Shown piece by piece: positions 20,300-29,376 of a stretch of 64,000 nucleotides of DNA. Under the pieces are notes generated by a model, which saw only the letters and a program-made list of their open reading frames with translations, did not search any database and had not been told where the DNA came from. Source of the DNA: Methylomonas sp. LW13 (GTDB lineage Bacteria; Pseudomonadota; Gammaproteobacteria; Methylococcales; Methylomonadaceae); NCBI RefSeq assembly GCF_016865255.1, contig NZ_CP033381.1, forward strand, positions 3,968,001 through 4,032,000, given 5' to 3'. How positions within the stretch are numbered: position 1 is the first letter of the stretch; every line of letters starts with the position of its first letter. Position numbers and translations under genes: made by a program.

Positions 20300-20983
20300 A
20301 TGCACAAAGTGTTAATTATCGATGACGACGTCGAACTGGCGGGATTATTCCGAGAGTATCTGACGCAGGAAGGTTTTAATGTGGACGTCAGCCATACCGG
20401 CGCCTCCGGACTGCAACATGCCCTATCCGGCGAATATCAACTGGTCATTTTGGACATCATGCTGCCGGATATCAAAGGCACCGAGATATTGACGCGCATC
20501 CGCCTGGAAAGCCGGGTGCCGATACTGATGTTCACCGCCAAGGGCGATGACGTGGACCGCATCATTGGCTTGGAATCCGGCGCCGACGATTACGTCCCCA
20601 AGCCTTGCACGCCCAGAGAACTGGTCGCCAGAATCCGGGCAATTTTGCGTCGAACCCAGCCCGCCGCCAGTCTGTCATCAGGACCGATTGTCGCCGGGCC
20701 GTTAAAACTGTGGCCGGAAAAACGCAAAGCTGCCTGGTTTGAACAAGACCTGGACCTAACCAGCACCGAGTTCAATTTGCTGGAAACCTTAGCCAGTCAA
20801 GTGGGCCGGGTGGTCAGCAAAAACGAACTCTCCGAAAAAGCTCTGGGCAGGCCTCTGGCGCGTTTCGACCGTAGCATTGACGTCCATATGAGCAGCATCC
20901 GCCAGAAACTTGGCAGCCAGCCGGACGGCCGCTCTTACATTCAGACCGTGCGCGGCCAAGGCTACCAGATGATCAAGGCATAA
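20300..20983 (+). CDS. cpxR: OmpR-family response regulator, CpxR-like
   Basis: A 227-residue two-component regulator. The receiver domain has the acidic pair in IIDDDVE, the phosphoacceptor Asp52 in LVILDIMLPD and the lysine in VPKPCTP. The C-terminal winged helix (about 130-227) is of the OmpR class, ending SYIQTVRGQGYQMI. The name CpxR rests on the divergent Spy/CpxP-like gene, the CpxR box and the adjoining kinase; a related envelope-stress regulator is possible. It is followed after one base by the kinase gene. Confidence 0.85.
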   Translation: MHKVLIIDDDVELAGLFREYLTQEGFNVDVSHTGASGLQHALSGEYQLVILDIMLPDIKGTEILTRIRLESRVPILMFTAKGDDVDRIIGLESGADDYVPKPCTPRELVARIRAILRRTQPAASLSSGPIVAGPLKLWPEKRKAAWFEQDLDLTSTEFNLLETLASQVGRVVSKNELSEKALGRPLARFDRSIDVHMSSIRQKLGSQPDGRSYIQTVRGQGYQMIKA

Positions 20984-20984
20984 G

Positions 20985-22463
20985 ATGGGCAGATTGTTTT
21001 GGAAGTTTTTCTTTGCTTTCTGGCTGGCTCTATTAACCGCAGGCATCGGTGTGGGTACCGCCGTCTGGCTAAGACACTCCGCGCAGCAAAACCTGTCGGC
21101 CAAGCCAGCCGATGTCGTCGATGTCAGACGCGCTTCGCTAGTCAAGCTGGCCGCCAGCACCCTGCCGCATGGCGGCGTCAAGGGCTTGCACGATTTTATT
21201 CAGACCTTGCAAAACACCCGTTTTCCACCGATATACGCGGTAGACGATACGGATCGGGAATTACTGGGCAGACCCTTAGCGACAGAGGTATTGCAGCAGG
21301 CCAGAGCCTTACAGCGAAAAAACGCCTACCCGGATGCCATCCAAATGATTGCGGCCGACGACGGCCATCGTTATCTACTTTTCGTACCCTTGCCGGAACA
21401 CGGTTTTGGCAGCCTGTTCAGGCCGTCATTTCCGGGCAATCCCGAACTGCCTGCATTTGGCTTCGACGGCCCCCTTTTTGGAGACCGGCCGCCCCCGTCG
21501 AGCGGTAACCCGGAAGAGCACGGCCCTCGCCCGCGCCGCGAGCCGCCCACGCCGATTTTACCGATAATCTCCGGCAGCTTGGCTAGCCTGCTGTTCAGCG
21601 GACTGTTGGCCTGGTATTTCGCCAAACCCATTCGCAGCCTGCGCGACGCTTTAAGCGCTGTAGCTCAAGGCCGGCTAAATACCCGCATCGGCAATGCAAT
21701 GGGTAGACGGAGCGACGAATTGGCGGACCTGGGTCGTGACTTTGACCATATGGCGCAACAAATCTGCTCGCTAATCAACGCCCAGCAACATCTGCTGCAC
21801 GATGTGTCTCACGAACTTCGCTCGCCGTTGGCGCGTATCCAGGCGGCTATCGGCCTGGCTCAACAACAACCGGAAAAATTGCCGGCCACGCTGGAACGCA
21901 TCGAACGGGAATCGCAACGCATCAGCGATTTGGTCGGCGAACTATTGATGCTATCCAAGCTGGAAGCGGGCGTTGCGCCAGGAAAACTGGATGCACTCAA
22001 TCTCGACGACCTACTGGCCGACATTGTCGCCGACGTGCGTTTCGAGGCGGAACCGAAGCGTATCGAACTGAGGTATCTCAGCGATGTTGACGTGGAGGTC
22101 GAATGCCAAAGCGAACTATTACATCGCGCTATCGAAAACGTGCTGCGTAACGCCGTGCAGCACTGCAAAGCCGACGGCACGGTATGCATTGCCGCCGATT
22201 TTGATAGCGCTAATCGTCACTTAAGAATACGGGTGGACGATGACGGCCCTGGGGTACCCGATCAGGATTTGACGGCCATTTTTCAGCCGTTTTTCCGCAG
22301 TGGTCAAGCGCAAAAACCGCACAGCACCGGCCTGGGACTCACCATCGCCCATCGAGCCGTCGATGCGCATGGCGGGAGCATCAGCGCTGGCAACCGACCG
22401 GAAGGTGGTTTAAGTGTTCTGATTGAAATCCCGTTTCCAATACGGCACGCAAACGAGAGGTAA
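20985..22463 (+). CDS. cpxA: Sensor histidine kinase, CpxA-like
   Basis: A 492-residue inner-membrane kinase. TM1 is near residues 8-30, and a periplasmic domain follows whose end is Pro/Arg-rich (around 155-190). TM2 is near 192-212, followed by a HAMP domain. The phosphorylated His276 is in HDVSHELRSPLARIQAA. ATP-binding motifs are NVLRNAVQHC, VDDDGPGVP and GLGLTIAHR. The proline-rich linker before TM2 is unlike E. coli CpxA. It is expected to sense envelope stress and phosphorylate the preceding regulator. Confidence 0.88.
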   Translation: MGRLFWKFFFAFWLALLTAGIGVGTAVWLRHSAQQNLSAKPADVVDVRRASLVKLAASTLPHGGVKGLHDFIQTLQNTRFPPIYAVDDTDRELLGRPLATEVLQQARALQRKNAYPDAIQMIAADDGHRYLLFVPLPEHGFGSLFRPSFPGNPELPAFGFDGPLFGDRPPPSSGNPEEHGPRPRREPPTPILPIISGSLASLLFSGLLAWYFAKPIRSLRDALSAVAQGRLNTRIGNAMGRRSDELADLGRDFDHMAQQICSLINAQQHLLHDVSHELRSPLARIQAAIGLAQQQPEKLPATLERIERESQRISDLVGELLMLSKLEAGVAPGKLDALNLDDLLADIVADVRFEAEPKRIELRYLSDVDVEVECQSELLHRAIENVLRNAVQHCKADGTVCIAADFDSANRHLRIRVDDDGPGVPDQDLTAIFQPFFRSGQAQKPHSTGLGLTIAHRAVDAHGGSISAGNRPEGGLSVLIEIPFPIRHANER

Positions 22464-22465
22464 GT

Positions 22466-22861
22466 ATGTTTAAACTCAAAAAGTGGCTGTCAGCCACGCT
22501 GATAGCTTTACTGTCGGCATGGACGCTAAGCGCGAGCGCCGACCCGTTTCATCATTACGGCGGCCGGCATTTTGGCGGACACTTCCGTCCGGGTTTTGGC
22601 TTCTACTTTGGTGCGCCACTGTATCCCCGACCGTTTTACCCGTCCTATCCTTACTACCCGGCTTATCCGTATTACCCGCGGGAAATCATCACCGTACCGG
22701 TGCAACCCCCGGTCTACATCGAGCGCGAGCGCAGCCAGCCTCAGAACGCCCCTTTAGCAGAAGGCTATTGGTATTACTGTAACGACCCGGCTGGCTACTA
22801 TCCCTATGTAAAGGACTGTGCGAATGGCTGGCAACAAGTTGAGCCGACGCCGCAAAATTAG
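22466..22861 (+). CDS. Secreted Tyr/Pro-rich protein
   Basis: A 131-residue protein with a signal peptide ending in LSASADP, then a His/Gly/Phe-rich segment and a run of YP pairs (residues about 55-75). The C-terminal module YWYYCNDPAGYYPYVKDC plus GWQQV has two cysteines and recurs in small proteobacterial envelope proteins; its function is unknown to me. It begins two bases after the kinase stop, so it belongs to the same operon and may be an envelope-stress output. Confidence 0.75.
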   Translation: MFKLKKWLSATLIALLSAWTLSASADPFHHYGGRHFGGHFRPGFGFYFGAPLYPRPFYPSYPYYPAYPYYPREIITVPVQPPVYIERERSQPQNAPLAEGYWYYCNDPAGYYPYVKDCANGWQQVEPTPQN

Positions 22862-22876
22862 CAGGAGACCGCAAAC

Positions 22877-23392
22877 ATGAACAGTAAAAACCCAATAACA
22901 GGAATCTGCGTAGCACTGGCCTTGAGCGGCTGCGCCCATATGCCTTCAGGCCCGAGTGTGATGGCGCTGCCCGGCACCGGCTTATCATTCGAACAATTTC
23001 GCCAAGACGACTACCAATGCCAGCAATACGCGGCCGGACAAGTGGGGGCCACACCGAATCAAGCCAGCACCGATAGCCAAATCGGCAGTGCCGCAGTCGG
23101 CACGGCAGTGGGAGCGGCCGCCGGCGCCGCTATTGGAGGCGGCGGCGGAGCGGCAATCGGCGCGGGCACGGGATTAGTGGCCGGGACTATCGTCGGCAGT
23201 GGCGAATCAAGACGCTCCGGCTATGCCACCCAACAAGGTTACGACAATGCCTATGTGCAATGTATGTATGCCAAGGGGCACAGAGTACCGGTATCCGGGC
23301 AGTTTTCTTACCAATCGCCGGCGCCCAAAGCCTCACAACCCAGCATTCCGCCACCACCACCCGGCTTGCCACCACCACCTCCTTACCAATAA
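22877..23392 (+). CDS. Glycine-zipper lipoprotein
   Basis: A 171-residue protein with a lipobox ALSGCAHM (lipidated Cys near residue 19). A Gly/Ala-rich glycine-zipper segment lies near 75-110 (GTAVGAAAGAAIGGGGG), of the type that forms packed membrane hairpins. The conserved NAYVQCMYAKGHRVP follows, and the C-terminus is proline-rich. The family is widespread in Proteobacteria and usually sits in the envelope; its function is not settled. It is the fourth gene of the cpxRA operon. Confidence 0.8.
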   Translation: MNSKNPITGICVALALSGCAHMPSGPSVMALPGTGLSFEQFRQDDYQCQQYAAGQVGATPNQASTDSQIGSAAVGTAVGAAAGAAIGGGGGAAIGAGTGLVAGTIVGSGESRRSGYATQQGYDNAYVQCMYAKGHRVPVSGQFSYQSPAPKASQPSIPPPPPGLPPPPPYQ

Positions 23393-23402
23393 CCAGCAGG
23401 AA

Positions 23403-23436
23403 GGGCTTGCGTAACTAGAAAGTCATCCGCAAGCCC
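23403..23436. terminator. Inverted repeat at convergent gene ends
   Basis: GGGCTTGCG (23403-23411) pairs with CGCAAGCCC (23428-23436). It spans the end of the autotransporter gene and the space after the lipoprotein gene. The stem is strong but lacks a T run, so a terminator role is only likely. Confidence 0.4.
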
Positions 23437-26180
23437 GCTTCGAGAATGTGGTCGGAAATATTGGTTTGGCCCAAGCGGGTCTCATAACGCACGAACCCTG
23501 AGCCGCCATTGGGCAATGTAGCGCTGAGCGAACCGCCGAGGTTGACATAATCGCGGTCGGGCTCGCCGGTTTGAATCGTAAAATTACCCTGCCCCGGCTC
23601 GGCCTGAGCCAAGCGCATGTGAATCAGCCGATTGTCGTTGAGGTATTGATGCTCCCATTCCACGCGCACGGCCGGCGTGAATACGCCCCATGAGGTGCTG
23701 AGCGCATAACTGATTTGGGTACCGAGATTGCTGACGAAAGAATGATTGATTTGCTCGCCGGTGATGATGTCGAAACCGTTGCCGCTGTGCTCCTGGTATT
23801 GGGCGATGTTCATGCCCAGGTACTCTAAACGCAGATAAGGGCCGATGGCCCACTCGTCCCAATTGAAGTCTTTGCCGCTGCTTAATGCAAAACCGTATTG
23901 ATTGCCGGTGGTTGTGGATGCGGATTGGCCGGCGAATCCGGAAAAGGCGTATTGGCGGTTAAAGGCATAGTCATTACCGCCGTAGTTTCCCACCCAATCC
24001 AGATAAATATCCTCGGGCAGATAATAGCTGCCGTATAGCGCGCCCAGATAAGTATCGCTGCTCATATTGCCGGCCGAATCGGCATATTGGGTGGAAGAAT
24101 GCGTGTAGTTAAATGCCGCACCAACCACCAATTTGTCGCTTAGCCGATAATCCGCGCCGCCCGTTACGGTGCGCGCTTGCGAATCAAAGCCGCGATCCCA
24201 CGCATCACCGCGCAGATTGGCAAAATTAAAGCGGGTTTGTAAAAACACACCCAGCGGTGAATCACGGAACAGCTCGTCATCGCCCGCCGCGCCGCCTAGC
24301 CCCTGAGAGCCCACAGGGTTGGCGGATAATTGGATCCCGTTAAAATTCACCGACAAAGGCGCACCGCCGCCGCCAGCGCGTAAGCTCGCCAATCGGGTCA
24401 ACGGGCCATCCATGCGCGTTGCGCCCAATTTCACCGGCCCGGCCATCTGGCTCGGCACCTGATCCGGCGTTAATGCTGCAACAGCGGTGGTTTGCTGTTC
24501 CGGACTGAGTGCTTGCAGTTGCAGGCACCGGGTCGCCAAAATCCCGCTTGGGGTCGCGCAAGCCTCGTTCAAGGCGGGCGCGAAAGTCTGCTGGTTAAAG
24601 GTTAATTCCGGTGAGGTGCTGGTTTCGGTCGTAAAAGGTTGCAGACTCCAGGGTGCCAATTGGCCTCGACCGCCACCGAAACTGCGTATCGCTCCCAATA
24701 AGTATTGGTTTTCAGGCAGATTGGGATCGATGTAAATGTTGTAGTCGCTGCTAATGCTGCTTAATTGGTTCACGCCATCCGCCAATACCAGTCGACTGGC
24801 ATACAATGCGGCGCCCGGCGTGCTATTGCCATCGACCAAGCTCAAACCGTTGCCGCTCGCTACCGTTACAGAACCCCAGGCAAAATTATTGACCGCACCA
24901 GCAGTGGTCTGCCCCTGATCGCTACCCACCAAGCTCATCGCATGCTGCGTCGCGCTCGGGCCGCTGAAAACCAGATCGGCATTTGCGGTATTCCACAGGG
25001 TATTTTGCGTGCTGGCATTAATAAAATCGCCGGTTACGATGAAAACATCGCCGGCACCGCCCACCAAATAACCGCTGGCACCTATGGACAGATTGTTGAA
25101 TTGGTTGATCGACGGGTCGCTCTCATAGCGGCCGTTATTCGTGAAGTTACCGGTAAACGCTACCGAGGTATTTACCGTTCTGAAAACACCGTCGTTACTG
25201 ACATTGCCATCAAACCGATGCGTGTTGTTACCGGAAATATCGACGCGCCCTTGCCCGCTGTTATAGAAATCGCCGGTCCCGGTAATTAGACCGGTTTGCG
25301 CCAGATTGAATTGGCCGGTATTGCTTATAGTGCCGGTATTGTTCAGCACGCCGTGATTGCTGAAAGTACCTTGGTTACTCAGTTGCCCGGCGTTGCCGAA
25401 ATTTCCCTGATTGACCAGTGCGCCGGCGTTTGTCAGCGTATTTCCCGTTACATTGTCGATGCTGCCGCTATTGACCATCTGTCCGGCGTTCTCGATTACA
25501 CCTTGGTTGTTGATGGCGCCGAAATTGGCGAAAACGCCTGAGCCATGACTGAACGTGGCGCTGTTATTGACTAATGTGCCATAGTTGTTGAAATCGCCGC
25601 CGGTGTTGTAATAGTAACCGGGCAAAGTGCTGAAACTGTCATTCGCGCTAATAGAACTAACGGCTATAGGTATGACAGTTACCTGAAAAGGCGCGAAACC
25701 GGATATGCCATTCTGGTCTTTCCCAAACCCGCCGGCAGTATTCGGTTGGTAAACATAGTCCAGCGTTGCGCCAAGACCGATAAAGTAAGTCCCCGGCGTT
25801 TTAGGGGCCGTGAGTTGACCGGAAAACGATCCGCTCAGGCTACCGAAACCGGGACCGATTCCACCGGAGTAAAACCCGGCCGAGCCAGCCTGTGCCGGGG
25901 CAATCCAAGCGGTATAAAGCTGGATAATGCAGCCTGGGCAGTAACTGGTGTCGCCTTCCTGGATGCTGTAACCACCCGCCAAATTAACGGTGGCCCCCGA
26001 ACCTACCGTTGCCGAATTTCCGGCAAAACTCCCCCTGTCTGCGCCGGCAAAGAACGGCTGAGTAATCGTGACATTACGCCCAATCACCGACCAGGACACA
26101 TCGGATGACAACGCATCGGCTAGCGCAGACCCGGAGGCGCAAGCCAACAAGCCAATCCGTATCGGACCCTTTAATTTCAT
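23415..26180 (-). CDS. Autotransporter (type Va secretion) with repetitive passenger
   Basis: A 921-residue outer-membrane protein. A signal peptide ends near SGSALADAL. The passenger holds a run of short repeats of the form xNxGxxxNxG (residues about 200-320, with NQG, NAG, NTG and NHG steps), which should fold as a beta-helix. The last 290 residues are an autotransporter beta-barrel (GGADYRLSDKLVVGAAFNYT and alternating aromatic strands) ending in the terminal phenylalanine of outer-membrane proteins. A likely surface adhesin; the ligand is unknown. The ATG at 26180 follows an in-frame GTG. Confidence 0.88.
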   Translation of the reverse strand: MKLKGPIRIGLLACASGSALADALSSDVSWSVIGRNVTITQPFFAGADRGSFAGNSATVGSGATVNLAGGYSIQEGDTSYCPGCIIQLYTAWIAPAQAGSAGFYSGGIGPGFGSLSGSFSGQLTAPKTPGTYFIGLGATLDYVYQPNTAGGFGKDQNGISGFAPFQVTVIPIAVSSISANDSFSTLPGYYYNTGGDFNNYGTLVNNSATFSHGSGVFANFGAINNQGVIENAGQMVNSGSIDNVTGNTLTNAGALVNQGNFGNAGQLSNQGTFSNHGVLNNTGTISNTGQFNLAQTGLITGTGDFYNSGQGRVDISGNNTHRFDGNVSNDGVFRTVNTSVAFTGNFTNNGRYESDPSINQFNNLSIGASGYLVGGAGDVFIVTGDFINASTQNTLWNTANADLVFSGPSATQHAMSLVGSDQGQTTAGAVNNFAWGSVTVASGNGLSLVDGNSTPGAALYASRLVLADGVNQLSSISSDYNIYIDPNLPENQYLLGAIRSFGGGRGQLAPWSLQPFTTETSTSPELTFNQQTFAPALNEACATPSGILATRCLQLQALSPEQQTTAVAALTPDQVPSQMAGPVKLGATRMDGPLTRLASLRAGGGGAPLSVNFNGIQLSANPVGSQGLGGAAGDDELFRDSPLGVFLQTRFNFANLRGDAWDRGFDSQARTVTGGADYRLSDKLVVGAAFNYTHSSTQYADSAGNMSSDTYLGALYGSYYLPEDIYLDWVGNYGGNDYAFNRQYAFSGFAGQSASTTTGNQYGFALSSGKDFNWDEWAIGPYLRLEYLGMNIAQYQEHSGNGFDIITGEQINHSFVSNLGTQISYALSTSWGVFTPAVRVEWEHQYLNDNRLIHMRLAQAEPGQGNFTIQTGEPDRDYVNLGGSLSATLPNGGSGFVRYETRLGQTNISDHILEAGLRMTF

Positions 26181-26265
26181 CACACTGTTAATTTGCTATG
26201 CGCTTGGATTGCGGGATTTGAAGAACTATGTACATAAGGTTAGCCGAATCATTCAACAAAACAAC

Positions 26266-26295
26266 CGCATCGTTAGGTACTCTCAACGATGCGGA
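26266..26295 (-). terminator. Terminator after cytochrome c4-like gene
   Basis: CCGCATCGTT (26266-26275) pairs perfectly with AACGATGCGG (26286-26295). On the minus strand it is followed by TTGTTTTGTT. It separates the cytochrome gene from the autotransporter. Confidence 0.75.
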
Positions 26296-26307
26296 ATATC
26301 AAATAAT

Positions 26308-26874
26308 TTACAAGGACCCCAAATAAGCGGCCACCGCCTTGATGTCGTCTTCGCTAAGCGATTGTGCCAGAGCATTCATTTGCGGGGCCTTGCGCGCGCC
26401 TTTTTTGAAATCGGTTAGCTGTTTGGCTAAATATTGCGGATGCTGTCCGGCCAGTTTCGGCACCATACCCATACCTTGCGCATTGTTGCCGTGGCAACCC
26501 AGACACATAGCGGCTTTGTCTTTACCCTGCTTAACCAAATTGGCGTCGCTGCTACCGGCCGATTTGCCGTGCAAGCTGGCGTAATACGCAGAAATATTTT
26601 GAATGTCGGTGTCGCTCAAGCCTGAAGCCAACGGCTTCATCACCTCGTTATCACGCTGACCGTTGCGGAATTTATTCAGCTGACTCTCGATATACACCGC
26701 GCTCTGCCCCGCCAGACTGGGCCATAACGGGCTGCTACTGACGCCGGCCGCACCGTGGCAACCTTGGCAGGCCGCCGCTTTCGCCTTGCCTGCTTCGATA
26801 TCCGCTGCATTGACGCCTGCGGCAAACAGCCCCAGCATGACGATATATTTCATTTTATGATATTTATTATTCAT
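26308..26874 (-). CDS. Diheme cytochrome c, c4-like
   Basis: A 188-residue periplasmic cytochrome with two heme sites: CQGCH at 36-40 and CLGCH at 124-128. Each is followed by a domain with a distal methionine candidate (NEVMKPLASGLS and KAPQMNALAQSLS). The two-domain duplication is characteristic of cytochrome c4, which carries electrons to terminal oxidases. The ATG at 26874 has AAGGGTGA upstream and gives a signal peptide ending GVNAAD. It stands alone between terminator and divergent transporter gene. Confidence 0.9.
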   Translation of the reverse strand: MNNKYHKMKYIVMLGLFAAGVNAADIEAGKAKAAACQGCHGAAGVSSSPLWPSLAGQSAVYIESQLNKFRNGQRDNEVMKPLASGLSDTDIQNISAYYASLHGKSAGSSDANLVKQGKDKAAMCLGCHGNNAQGMGMVPKLAGQHPQYLAKQLTDFKKGARKAPQMNALAQSLSEDDIKAVAAYLGSL

Positions 26875-27008
26875 CGGAATCACCCTTGGTTGGCTTGTTG
26901 TACAATCCTGACCACATAATGCGCTATCAGGCTTCTGCATCATAGTCAGGCGACATTGACTAAGCAAACCTAAATCCCTTCAACCCACTCGAACCAAAGG
27001 AATAGGCC

Positions 27009-28670
27009 ATGTCGTGGTTGCTATCGCTTTTTAATCAAGATTCCGTGCCGCACACACTACTAATTATCAGCCTGGTAGTGGCAAGCGGCCTGGTGTTGGG
27101 CAGAGTAGCGCTGGCCGGTATTCAACTGGGCATCGCCGGCGTGCTGTTTTCCGGACTGCTATTCGGGCATTTCCAACTGAGCATTAATCCGGAAGTGATG
27201 CATTTCTTGCGAGAATTCGGCTTGGTACTCTTCGTTTACGCGATTGGTTTGCAAGTCGGCCCCAGCTTTGTCAGCTCGTTTTTTCGTTACGGCTTGCGGC
27301 TGAACGGCATGGCCGCCGCGATTGTGCTATTGGGCGCATTGATCACGGTCTTGATCAGCATTGTCGGCGAGATTCCGATGCCGGTAGCGGTGGGCCTGTT
27401 TTCCGGCGCCACCACCAATACCCCATCGCTGGCCGCCGCCCAGCAAGTACTGGGCGGGATTGCCGGCATCGACAGCGAAACCTTGAAAATGCCGGGCTTG
27501 GGCTATGCGGTGGCCTACCCATTCGGTATCGCCGGCATCATTCTGGCCATGCTACTAAACAAACGCTTGTTTAAAGTCGATATAGCCGACGAAGCCAAAA
27601 GCTTTGCCGACCAACAACAGCAAGACACCCATGTACCGATCTGGAAGGATTTGCGGGTGGAAAACCCTAATCTGAACGGTTTAACGCTGAGCCAAATTCC
27701 GTTTTTCGAAGGCATGAACGTCGTTATGACCCGGATTCTGCATAACGGTGCCGTCGATGTTGCTGGCCAGGAAAGCCGCCTGGCAATTGGCGACACCATC
27801 CGCCTAGTCGGCGAACGTGAACCTTTGGAACAACTGAAAATTCTGATCGGTCCGGAGTCGGATATCGATCTAAAACAAATTGCCACCAATTTGCAAAGCA
27901 GACGATTGGTAGTCACCAACAAATCCGCGATCAATCAAACCGTCGGCAATCTGTGCATGCTTTACGGCGTCACCATTTCCCGAATTCATCGGCCTGATGT
28001 CGAGTTCTCGCCTACCAGCAATGTGCATGTCCACTTCGGTGACGAGCTGAATGTGGTGGGTCATCAGGAAGCGTTAAACAGTATCGAAAAAGCCCTGGGT
28101 AACTCGCTGGAAGAACTCAACCATCCTCAGATCATGCCGATTTTTATCGGCATCTCGCTGGGAGTTTTGCTGGGCAGTCTGCCGATGTATTTACCCGGCA
28201 TTCCTTCCGCGGTAAAGCTGGGTATGGCCGGCGGGCCGCTCTTGGTGGCGATTATGCTCAGCCGGGTGGGTAATTGGGGCACGATGACCTGGCATTTACC
28301 GAAAAGCTCCAACATCATTTTAAAAGACATCGGCATTGTGTTGTTCCTGGCCTGCGTCGGTTTACACTCCGGCGATCAATTCGTCGAGACGTTGGTAAAA
28401 GGCGACGGTTTTTACTGGATGGCCTGCGCGGCGATGATCACCTTACTTCCGCTCCTGATCATCGCCGCCGTGGGCCGGATAGTCTATAAACTCAACTTCC
28501 TGACGCTTTGCGGCTTGCTGGCCGGCAGCATGACCGACCCCCCCGCGTTGGCGTTCGCCAATAACCTCAGCCCGGCAGCGGCTGTGTCGATGGCCTATGC
28601 GACCGTATACCCGTTGGTCATGATTCTGCGGATCATTGCCGCGCAGTTGATTATATTGTTGGTGCATTAA
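27009..28670 (+). CDS. AspT/YidE/YbjL-type transporter with TrkA-C domains
   Basis: A 553-residue inner-membrane protein of the aspartate-alanine exchanger-like family. Two blocks of five or six transmembrane helices (about 10-185 and 375-553) flank a soluble region with two TrkA-C (RCK-C) repeats near 205-375. The first membrane block has the motif SGATTNTPSLAAAQQVLGG, which reappears in the second as LAGSMTDPPALAFANNL, showing the internal duplication. The substrate cannot be read from the sequence. The gene is complete and apparently monocistronic. Confidence 0.85.
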   Translation: MSWLLSLFNQDSVPHTLLIISLVVASGLVLGRVALAGIQLGIAGVLFSGLLFGHFQLSINPEVMHFLREFGLVLFVYAIGLQVGPSFVSSFFRYGLRLNGMAAAIVLLGALITVLISIVGEIPMPVAVGLFSGATTNTPSLAAAQQVLGGIAGIDSETLKMPGLGYAVAYPFGIAGIILAMLLNKRLFKVDIADEAKSFADQQQQDTHVPIWKDLRVENPNLNGLTLSQIPFFEGMNVVMTRILHNGAVDVAGQESRLAIGDTIRLVGEREPLEQLKILIGPESDIDLKQIATNLQSRRLVVTNKSAINQTVGNLCMLYGVTISRIHRPDVEFSPTSNVHVHFGDELNVVGHQEALNSIEKALGNSLEELNHPQIMPIFIGISLGVLLGSLPMYLPGIPSAVKLGMAGGPLLVAIMLSRVGNWGTMTWHLPKSSNIILKDIGIVLFLACVGLHSGDQFVETLVKGDGFYWMACAAMITLLPLLIIAAVGRIVYKLNFLTLCGLLAGSMTDPPALAFANNLSPAAAVSMAYATVYPLVMILRIIAAQLIILLVH

Positions 28671-28740
28671 ATCCGACTCATTTACCGGATTATCTGGTTC
28701 GGCGGCTAAAATCCCCGAGCCAGCGAAGACGGGTACTGCG

Positions 28741-29376
28741 ATGACATCGAGCTTAAACATCAACTACCAAAATCTGGCGACCCGTGATGGCGAGTTATAT
28801 CTACTGCCTGCTTTCTACCCAACCGGCATTGCAGACAGTTATTTGCACAGCTTATTGCAAAACCTGGCCTGGCAAACCGAGCAAATCCAACTTTTCGGGC
28901 GTTGGGTGCCGGTACCGCGATTGATGGCCTGGTACGGCGACCCAGGTGCCGACTACCGCTATTCCGGGGTTGATCACCAACCGTTGCCCTGGACCAGCGA
29001 GCTACAATCCATACGAAGCGACGTCGAAACCGTTTGCCAGCAGTCTTTCAATAGCGTCCTCGCGAATCTGTATCGCGACGGCCGGGACTCGATGGGCTGC
29101 CATGCCGATAATGAAAAAGAGCTGGGAGCGAACCCGCTGATTGCTTCACTGAGTTTCGGCGAGACGCGATTGCTGCGCTTTCGACACGCCCGCAGCTGCA
29201 CGGTGCTGGATATCGAGCTAAGGCACGGCGATTTGCTGATCATGGCCGGCGAGTTGCAGCACCATTGGCGCCACGAACTTCCCAAAACTCGCCAAGCCAA
29301 GCAAGCCCGGATCAATCTGACTTTTCGGCGGATTGTGTCAACGCCCACTTCGCCCGCGCTATCCGCAGCGCGTTAA
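28741..29376 (+). CDS. AlkB-like 2-oxoglutarate/Fe(II) dioxygenase
   Basis: A 211-residue oxygenase of the AlkB family (closer to the ALKBH2/3 type), which reverses alkyl damage on DNA or RNA bases. Iron ligands are visible as HADNEKELG (His-x-Asp) and the His in GELQHHWRHELPKT, with the 2-oxoglutarate arginines in QARINLTFRR. MAWYGDPGADYRYSG matches the substrate loop. Its 3' end overlaps the convergent sulfatase gene by 65 bases, both frames being intact. Confidence 0.9.
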   Translation: MTSSLNINYQNLATRDGELYLLPAFYPTGIADSYLHSLLQNLAWQTEQIQLFGRWVPVPRLMAWYGDPGADYRYSGVDHQPLPWTSELQSIRSDVETVCQQSFNSVLANLYRDGRDSMGCHADNEKELGANPLIASLSFGETRLLRFRHARSCTVLDIELRHGDLLIMAGELQHHWRHELPKTRQAKQARINLTFRRIVSTPTSPALSAAR

